Source: 2-02-FULL-62-17 sp046153355 (GTDB lineage Bacteria > Pseudomonadota > Gammaproteobacteria > Burkholderiales > SG8-39). From it: a DNA stretch of 11,531 bases. This document shows, one piece after another, positions 6,278-11,531 of the stretch. The notes under the pieces were generated by a model. The model did no database searches. It saw only the letters and a list, made by a program, of their open reading frames with translations, and was not told the origin of the DNA. The stretch covers positions 1-11,531 of the forward strand of contig JBJXEY010000485.1 of assembly GCA_046153355.1 (NCBI GenBank), written 5' to 3'. Made by a program: the position numbers and the translations under genes. Within the stretch, counting starts at the first letter, position 1; every line of letters starts with the position of its first letter.

Positions 6278-7174
6278 TCAACCCATCGCCAGGATGCGGG
6301 GATCAAACAACTCCTCCACCGAGAAACGCTTGGGGATTAATCCCTGGCGATAGGTGTATTCGATCGCCACATCGAGGTTTTTACGGTTGGCTTCCAGGCC
6401 CACCGGGGAAAGATCGATGCCGCCTACAGCGACCGACGCCGCATTTTTCGCTGCATTATTTGATTCCCGCAACATGCGGTAAACCTCTCGCACTGCTTGC
6501 GGATCGGACTCGAGCAGCGAGCGTTTCACGGTCACCATGTGGTTGATCTGGATCGCGCCATATTGCTTGTGCCATTCTTCTGCCGCCGCAAATGGATCGG
6601 GATATACGGTCTTTAGCCGGTCGTCCTTTTCCAACCGGTCGGTGCCCACCATGGCGTCGATTTCGCCCGCGAACAGCATCGCGGTCAGTTCCTTGCCTGC
6701 GGCGGCGCGTTCGACGTTGGGTGGGTCTTTGAATTCGGCGACGTGCGGATCCTCGAAAGTCACCCAGGTGATGCTTTTCGGATCGACGCCGGCATCGGCC
6801 TGCAGGATGCCGCGCAACCAGGCACTGGTGGTTACCGAATACGAGCGAATGCCAATGCGTTTGCCGTTCAGATCGCCAGGCTTGATCACGCCGCGCTCGG
6901 CGTTATAGAGAAGATACGAATGCTGAAAGCGCGCCAGCAACACCACCGGCAACAGCTCCAGGGGCTTATCGAAGGCGCGAGCGATGATGTAGGTGAACAC
7001 CGCGAGCTCGCCCACGTCGAACTCGATGTCGCGCACCACGCGTTTAAAGGCCGAACTAGGCACTTTTACATCCGCGAAATCGAAAGCGATAGTGTCCGAA
7101 CGGACATCGCCTTTCTTTATAGCTAACGTGCCGGGATAATCCCCGAGCAATGTCTTAAGAATACGTTGTGTCAT
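6278..7174 (-). CDS. 4,5-dihydroxyphthalate decarboxylase-like / ABC substrate-binding-fold protein
   Basis: This 298-residue protein resembles the Pht5 family, whose members are annotated either as 4,5-dihydroxyphthalate decarboxylase or as NMT1/ABC-type substrate-binding proteins. Family-like segments are LKTLLGDYPGT near the N-terminus, IAFDFADVKVP, FDVGELAVFTYI, FQHSYLLYNAERG, NGKRIGIRSYSVTTSAWLRG and VTFEDPHVAEF. No signal peptide is seen, which favours a cytoplasmic enzyme over a periplasmic receptor. The ATG at 7174 is chosen over a TTG 20 codons upstream (7234) because GGAG (7187-7184) sits 9 nt before it and the family N-terminus begins at MTQRILKTL. It heads a minus-strand operon whose next two members are broken, so its pathway partners are probably gone locally. 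The exact substrate is unknown. Confidence 0.8.
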   Translation of the reverse strand: MTQRILKTLLGDYPGTLAIKKGDVRSDTIAFDFADVKVPSSAFKRVVRDIEFDVGELAVFTYIIARAFDKPLELLPVVLLARFQHSYLLYNAERGVIKPGDLNGKRIGIRSYSVTTSAWLRGILQADAGVDPKSITWVTFEDPHVAEFKDPPNVERAAAGKELTAMLFAGEIDAMVGTDRLEKDDRLKTVYPDPFAAAEEWHKQYGAIQINHMVTVKRSLLESDPQAVREVYRMLRESNNAAKNAASVAVGGIDLSPVGLEANRKNLDVAIEYTYRQGLIPKRFSVEELFDPRILAMG

Positions 7175-7330
7175 GTCGTGTTTCTCCAAGGTGAATGATT
7201 TGCGTCGCGGCGTGACCGCGTGGCGGCATCGCAATGTGCGGCAAGCGCGCGATCATAACGCAGCGTGGCCGCGGCTATCGTAGATGCGTGCCGTGATCGG
7301 AATTGGCGTAAAAGCAAGCGTTGTTGCTCC
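7175..7330. other. Divergent intergenic region
   Basis: This region separates the minus-strand Pht5-like gene from the plus-strand ATPase. A weak -10-like TATGAT occurs on the minus strand around 7252-7257 without a good -35. Short frames extend both flanking genes upstream through TTG (7234) and GTG (7265) but lack ribosome sites and conserved sequence. Confidence 0.4.
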
Positions 7331-7378
7331 ATTGTCGTTAATACGACAATTGCTGTAAAAACGACAATGAACGACAAT
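7331..7378 (+). promoter_or_regulatory. Four-copy ACGACAAT operator-like array over the ATPase promoter
   Basis: Copies of ACGACAAT lie at 7331-7338 (inverted, as ATTGTCGT), 7343-7350, 7361-7368 and 7371-7378. The first two form an inverted repeat, ATTGTCG-6 nt-CGACAAT. The last two are tandem and 10 bp apart, about one helical turn. A weak promoter is nested within them: TTGTCG (7332-7337), 16 nt, TGTAAA (7354-7359). Binding here should block transcription of the ATPase operon. The ATPase's own winged-helix-like C-terminus is a candidate binder (inference). Confidence 0.55.
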
Positions 7379-7384
7379 AGCGGC

Positions 7385-8509
7385 ATGGACACCTTTGACA
7401 CGATCGAAATTCGAAGGCCCGAATTGGCCCGGAGCTACCTCGGTTTGCTCAAAGCACAGCCAGGCAGGCCGATTGCATTGTTCGCGCCACGACGGGTTGG
7501 AAAGACGTTTTTTCTGGACCATGACTTGGCGCCGATCGCAAAAAAGTCAGCGTTGCTGCCTGTGTACGCCGACGTGTGGCTGCAGCGCAGCGCGCCCTTG
7601 GATGCGATCAACCATGCGCTGGAAGAGGCGCTGGATGATGTGACCGTCCCGGCGGGTAAGGCGCGCAAGCTGGCGAAAACAGCGGTGAAGAAGGTCGGCG
7701 CCGCGGGAGTCAGCATCGAATTGGGAGATGAACCTAAACGCAGGGCCTTGCCGCTGGCGCCCGAGTTGAGGCTTGACGCGTTGATAGCACGGGTGGCGGA
7801 GAACTCCGGCAAAACAATATTGCTGATGCTGGACGAAATTCAAACGCTCGGCGAAGTCAGCAATGGCGAGGCGATCGTCGCGGCGTTACGCGCGGTAATG
7901 CACAAGAGAAAAGCGCAGGTTGCTGCAGTTTTCACGGGATCTTCGCAATCGGGATTGGCGAAGATCATGTCGACAGCGGGTGCGCCGATGTATCAGTTCG
8001 CGCAATTGCTGGATTTTCCGGTGCTCGGCGACGATTACCTGCGGGAGCTGGCGGACCACTTCGCCCGCATCCACCATGGCCGAAAGCCAAAACTTAACGA
8101 CCTTAAAACACTGTTTGCCAGATTGGGCTTCAAACCCGCGCTGATGAAGGACATCGTGAAGAGCATGTCGGCGGAAGGTATAACCGACGTCGAGATCGCG
8201 CTAAAGCACTTTATCGCCGATGATCGGCAAGCATTCGGTTGGAAGGCGCTATTGGAATCAATGGAACCTTTCGATCGATCGATTTTGCTCATGATCGCCA
8301 AACAGCAGCCGCCAATGGCTCGAGAAACACTTAAATTGCTGGCGCAAAAAGCGGGGCAGGCGCCGACAGTGGCAAAAGTGCGCGCTGCGGTGGAGCGACT
8401 GCGCAAAGCTGGGGTCCTCACCAAGAGCCGTGGCGAGGGTGTGCAGATTGAAGACAGACTGCTTGTTGAATATATCGCTTCACAGGAACCATCCAGCCTA
8501 GAAAAATGA
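7385..8509 (+). CDS. AAA+/ArchATPase-like protein with winged-helix-like C-terminus
   Basis: With the ATG at 7385 the protein has 374 residues. Walker A is APRRVGKT (34-41), the form seen in archaeal-type ATPases but with Ala for the first Gly. Walker B is LLMLDE (146-151). FTGSS (183-187) fits the sensor-1 position. Residues about 296-366 look like a winged-helix domain ending with KVRAAVERLRKAGVLTKSRGEG. The family binds ATP; its biological job is generally unknown, and STAND-like switch or regulator roles are plausible. No clear Shine-Dalgarno precedes 7385 or the in-frame ATG at 7367, and the ACGACAAT array abuts both. A GTG extension (7265) would run through the promoter and is unlikely. 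The 3' end overlaps the flavoprotein gene by ATGA, so the two are probably co-translated. Confidence 0.8.
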   Translation: MDTFDTIEIRRPELARSYLGLLKAQPGRPIALFAPRRVGKTFFLDHDLAPIAKKSALLPVYADVWLQRSAPLDAINHALEEALDDVTVPAGKARKLAKTAVKKVGAAGVSIELGDEPKRRALPLAPELRLDALIARVAENSGKTILLMLDEIQTLGEVSNGEAIVAALRAVMHKRKAQVAAVFTGSSQSGLAKIMSTAGAPMYQFAQLLDFPVLGDDYLRELADHFARIHHGRKPKLNDLKTLFARLGFKPALMKDIVKSMSAEGITDVEIALKHFIADDRQAFGWKALLESMEPFDRSILLMIAKQQPPMARETLKLLAQKAGQAPTVAKVRAAVERLRKAGVLTKSRGEGVQIEDRLLVEYIASQEPSSLEK

Positions 8510-9690
8510 GGATCATGAATATCGCGATTATCGGTGGCGGTATTGGCGGGCTAGCCGCCGCAGTGGCACTGCGCGCTCGCGGCCTTGAGGTCGCCGTCTA
8601 CGAGCGTTCTGCGGAGTTAAAGGAAATCGGCGCAGGTCTGCGCTTGACGCCCAATGCGCTCAAGGCTCTGCGTGCCATGGGTTTGGAGGCAGATGCCATG
8701 GCTGTAGGGGTGCGTATCGACAAATCCACCACCCGAAGCTGGCGCAGCGGGCGTGTGATTTCCGTGCAAGACACCAGCGCCACGCGTTATGGCGCTTCGG
8801 CTTTAACTATTCATCGCGCCGATATGCTCGATCTATTGCAAAGAAAGATCCCAGATGTCGCGGTTCATTTAGGCGCTGCTTGTACCGCGGTGGAATCGGA
8901 TAAGAACACGGCGATTGCGCGATTTGCCAACGGTAGTGAGGTCGAAGCGGATGTCATCATCGGCGCGGATGGCATCCACTCGGCGGTTCGCGAAAGCCTG
9001 TTCGGCCCCGACAAACCCGCGTTCACCGGCTGCATCTGTTGGCGTGGTTTGGTACCCATTGAACGTTATGCGCATGAGGCCAACGGCACCACACGCTGGC
9101 TTGGGCCGCATGGGCACGTGGTGAGTTATCCGGTGCGTCGCGGCGAATTGTTGAACTTCGTCGCTCACTACGATAGCGACGCTTGGAGCGGCGAATCCTG
9201 GACGCAGGAAGCCGAACGAGAAGAACTCATCCAGACCTATGCGCGATGGAATGAGGCGGTGCTACGCATGCTCGACGCAAGCAACCAGCACTACAAATGG
9301 GCGCTCTATGATCGCGCGCCAATGGAGGCGTGGAGCAAGGGGCGTGCGACCCTGCTTGGCGACGCGGCGCATTCCATGCTGCCTTATTTGAGTCAAGGAA
9401 CCAGCATGACGCTCGAAGATGCCTGGGTGCTCGCTGAGGAACTTGCACGAACTCCAGTTAACCCTACCGCGGCCCTGCAGCGCTACGAACAGTTGCGCAT
9501 GCCACGCACGCGCCGCGCCCAACTGGGTTCGCGGGCGCGCGCCAAGGAAAATCATTTGAGTTCCCCATTGGCGCGATTGCGCCGTGATTTCCTGACTACA
9601 ATGCGCGCTCGTTTTGGCGCGGACAAGACCCCGGATGGGGTTTCGTGGATTTACGATTACGACGTTTCCCGCCTCAATCGCGCAGAATGA
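8506..9690 (+). CDS. FAD-dependent aromatic hydroxylase (salicylate / 3-hydroxybenzoate 6-hydroxylase-like)
   Basis: This 394-residue class A flavoprotein monooxygenase would use NAD(P)H and O2 to hydroxylate an aromatic acid in the cytoplasm. It has the dinucleotide fold GGGIGG (10-15) with Glu33 closing the first beta-alpha-beta unit, the DG motif GADGIHSAVR (153-162), and the GD motif LLGDAAHSMLPYLSQG (283-298). The C-terminal WIYDYD (381-386) resembles 3-hydroxybenzoate 6-hydroxylases. The segment GTSMTLEDA replaces the more common G(A/Q)xxAIEDA. The ATG at 8506 overlaps the ATPase stop. A second ATG at 8515 with GAGG just upstream (8508-8511) is an equally good start and gives MNIAIIGGG. 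The true substrate cannot be read from sequence; salicylate, 3-hydroxybenzoate and related acids are candidates. Confidence 0.87.
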   Translation: MRIMNIAIIGGGIGGLAAAVALRARGLEVAVYERSAELKEIGAGLRLTPNALKALRAMGLEADAMAVGVRIDKSTTRSWRSGRVISVQDTSATRYGASALTIHRADMLDLLQRKIPDVAVHLGAACTAVESDKNTAIARFANGSEVEADVIIGADGIHSAVRESLFGPDKPAFTGCICWRGLVPIERYAHEANGTTRWLGPHGHVVSYPVRRGELLNFVAHYDSDAWSGESWTQEAEREELIQTYARWNEAVLRMLDASNQHYKWALYDRAPMEAWSKGRATLLGDAAHSMLPYLSQGTSMTLEDAWVLAEELARTPVNPTAALQRYEQLRMPRTRRAQLGSRARAKENHLSSPLARLRRDFLTTMRARFGADKTPDGVSWIYDYDVSRLNRAE

Positions 9691-9691
9691 A

Positions 9692-11531
9692 ATGAATAGC
9701 ATGAAAATTGGCAGGAACGACCCTTGCTCTTGCGGCAGCGGCAAAAAATACAAATTGTGTTGCGGTGGCTCACAAGGCATTGCACTCGCTCCTCGCTCCT
9801 CGGTGGATGAAACCCTGCGATTGGCCATCGAGCACCACCAAGCCGGTCGCCTGCCGATTGCCGATTCGCTATATCGCCAAGTGTTGTTATCCCATCCCGA
9901 TCACGCCGAGGCCAATTTCTTCTCCGGCATGTTGGCTAGACACATGGGGGATTTGGATCTAGCCGAAAATCGCTTCACTAAGGCATTGCAGACTAACCCT
10001 CGCTACGCAGCCGCCGCGGTGAGTCTTGGCAATGTGCATCTTGCACGCGGTCATTTGGATGCTGCGGAAAAGAATTATCGGATAGCAATCGCGGTCGATG
10101 GCAGCATTCTTGAGGCCCATGTCCATCTAGGTAACGTACTGCAGTCCCGTGGGCACACTGACCAAGCCCTGTCCAGTTACCGGCGCGCGTTGGAGGTCAA
10201 CCCAAACTCTGCGGAAATCCTCGGTAATTTGGGCAATGCGTTACAAGCAACGGGTGAATTCAACGAAGCCATTGCCTGTTACGACCAGGCGCTGGCGATC
10301 AGACCAAACTCCGCAGAGCTATTGAGCAATCTAGGCATTTCGCTCAATTCGAACGGTAATGCGGATCAAGCAATCGAGCGTCTGAACCAGTCGACCTCGA
10401 TCAAGCCTGACTACGGCCCGGCACATTACAACTTGGCCATTGCCTTGCAGTCCAAGGGAAACATCGAGTCCGCCATAACAAGTTATCGACGAGCGTTGGA
10501 TTTTCTGCCAAACAACGCGCGGATTCACGCGAAGCTCGCTTCAGCATTGCGCGCCCATGGCAAACCTCTTGAAGCCGTTGCCAGGTATCGGCAAGCGATT
10601 GCTTTGGAACCGGATCTGGTCGCAGCGCACAACGAGCTGACTGCCCTGCTCGCCACCATGGTGCCGCTGTGGCACGTGCCAATGATGAACGATGCGTTGC
10701 GCAACAACGCCTACTTCGAGGCGCTCAAAGCAGCCATCACCCCAGATAGTCACGTGCTGGAAATCGGCACCGGCTCGGGTTTGCTTTCCATGATGGCCGC
10801 GAAGCTGAACGCCAAATCGGTGACCACCTGCGAAGCCGAGCCCATCGTGGCCGCAGCGGCCAAACGGATCATTGCGGAAAACGGATTAGGCGAACGTATC
10901 AACGCCATCGCCAAAGTATCCAATGACCTGAAGATTGGCGTGGATATTGGCGTTCCGGCCGATATCCTAGTCTCCGAAGTGTTATCCAGCGAGCTTCTGG
11001 GTGAACATGTATTGCCCAGTATCGAGGATGCCAAACGGCGCTTGTTGAAACCGGGTGGGCGCATTATTCCCGCCGAGGGCAGCATTAAAATCGCGCTAAT
11101 TGGAGGCGCGGCTATTGGTGCAAATTTGCATGTGAGCAAGGTGCATGGCTTTGACCTTGGGCATTTCAACAGCATCGTGCAACGCAAACAAGGCATCACG
11201 CGCAACGACCTCGATATCGAATTTTTTACTGACGACGTTGAGGCGTTTCATTTCGATTTTCAAAATGTCGCGTTTCATCCGGGGGAATCGAAGCTTCTAC
11301 GCATCCCGGTCAAGACCACAGGACTATGCTTTGGCATCATCCAATGGATTCGTTTGCAGATGGATGCGAACACGGTTTTCGAGAATCACCCCTCGATCAA
11401 GGCGGCGGCTTCAGGCTGGCAACATCTGGCCTACGTCTTCCCGGCTCCGGTTGAACTCAAAGCCGACCAAATCGTGAAAGTGGCCGCGGTGCATGATCGA
11501 TTGTTCCCGTGGTTTTCGCTTGAGGGCATCG
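9692..11531 (+). CDS. SEC-C / TPR / PRMT-like methyltransferase fusion (3' end outside window)
   Basis: The frame is open to the right edge, giving 613 codons. Residues 8-24 (RNDPCSCGSGKKYKLCC) form a SEC-C zinc-binding motif with Cys12, Cys14, Cys23 and Cys24. Eight TPR units, most of exactly 34 residues, fill about 38-309. A class I SAM methyltransferase follows: motif I VLEIGTGSG (355-363), acidic Glu381 (TTCEAEP) and LLKPGGRIIPAE (451-462). The sequence before motif I (WHVPMMNDALRNNAYFEAL) and the loop SEVLSSELLGE (428-438), with Glu429 and Glu438 nine apart, match the double-E loop of protein arginine methyltransferases, most like PRMT7/PRMT9. It lies 1 bp after the flavoprotein stop. 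The ATG at 9701 is an alternative start. The methylated substrate is unknown; TPRs and SEC-C suggest protein binding. Confidence 0.85.
   Translation, partial: MNSMKIGRNDPCSCGSGKKYKLCCGGSQGIALAPRSSVDETLRLAIEHHQAGRLPIADSLYRQVLLSHPDHAEANFFSGMLARHMGDLDLAENRFTKALQTNPRYAAAAVSLGNVHLARGHLDAAEKNYRIAIAVDGSILEAHVHLGNVLQSRGHTDQALSSYRRALEVNPNSAEILGNLGNALQATGEFNEAIACYDQALAIRPNSAELLSNLGISLNSNGNADQAIERLNQSTSIKPDYGPAHYNLAIALQSKGNIESAITSYRRALDFLPNNARIHAKLASALRAHGKPLEAVARYRQAIALEPDLVAAHNELTALLATMVPLWHVPMMNDALRNNAYFEALKAAITPDSHVLEIGTGSGLLSMMAAKLNAKSVTTCEAEPIVAAAAKRIIAENGLGERINAIAKVSNDLKIGVDIGVPADILVSEVLSSELLGEHVLPSIEDAKRRLLKPGGRIIPAEGSIKIALIGGAAIGANLHVSKVHGFDLGHFNSIVQRKQGITRNDLDIEFFTDDVEAFHFDFQNVAFHPGESKLLRIPVKTTGLCFGIIQWIRLQMDANTVFENHPSIKAAASGWQHLAYVFPAPVELKADQIVKVAAVHDRLFPWFSLEGI

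Noticed and set aside
5933..6340. 135-codon plus-strand frame over the tctC/dioxygenase remnants
   Set aside because: It is antisense to clear gene remnants and of shadow-like composition.
7232..7234. TTG start extending the Pht5-like protein by 20 residues
   Set aside because: The extension is basic and unconserved in look. The ATG at 7174 has GGAG at 9 nt and matches the family N-terminus.
7265..7384. GTG start extending the ATPase by 40 residues
   Set aside because: The extension would run through the ACGACAAT array and the possible promoter, has Cys/Arg-rich sequence unlike the rest, and no ribosome site.
1..11531. CRISPR arrays, insertion sequences, attachment sites
   Set aside because: No regularly spaced repeats, transposase-like frames or terminal inverted repeats with target duplications were seen.

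Overview
The window looks like chromosomal DNA of a betaproteobacterium, probably Burkholderiales. This rests on moderately high GC by eye, remnants of a Bug/TctC-type tricarboxylate-binding protein next to a Pht5-like protein, a class A flavin aromatic hydroxylase, and a HlyB-type exporter beside a lipase-like protein. No species can be named from the sequence alone. No rRNA, tRNA, CRISPR array or intact insertion sequence was seen.

Left block (1-3986, minus strand): a type I secretion-like cassette. A HlyB-family ABC exporter comes first (3986-1818), then a small two-helix membrane protein with a TTG start (1798-1127), then a GHSLGG-type serine hydrolase/lipase that runs off the left edge (1130-1). 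The last two overlap as ATGA. The simplest reading is an exporter with its lipase cargo. No membrane fusion protein or outer-membrane channel gene is in the window.

Middle-left (3987-5270): a gene-free stretch with two 8-bp inverted repeats, then a minus-strand DUF3800 gene (5116-4343). Directly upstream of that gene is a compact transcription unit: a consensus-like sigma70 promoter (5242-5270), about 50 nt of foldable RNA, and an intrinsic terminator (5180-5150). It predicts an RNA of about 85 nt that ends before the DUF3800 gene. This candidate small RNA or attenuating leader is the most unexpected non-coding signal here.

Middle (5267-7174, minus strand): the remains of an aromatic-acid operon. 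One gene looks intact, encoding a 4,5-dihydroxyphthalate-decarboxylase-like/substrate-binding-fold protein (7174-6278). It is followed by a 61-codon stub resembling the N-terminus of a LigB-type extradiol dioxygenase. Directly joined to this is a tctC pseudogene that has lost its signal-peptide start and an internal block of roughly 70-80 codons.

Right block (7331-11531, plus strand): divergent from the decayed operon. Four copies of an ACGACAAT element cover the likely promoter of a tightly packed three-gene run. The genes are an AAA+/ArchATPase-like protein with a winged-helix-like C-terminus (7385-8509), an FAD aromatic hydroxylase (8506-9690, ATGA overlap), and a SEC-C/eight-TPR/PRMT-like methyltransferase fusion (from 9692, 1 bp after the previous stop) that runs off the right edge.
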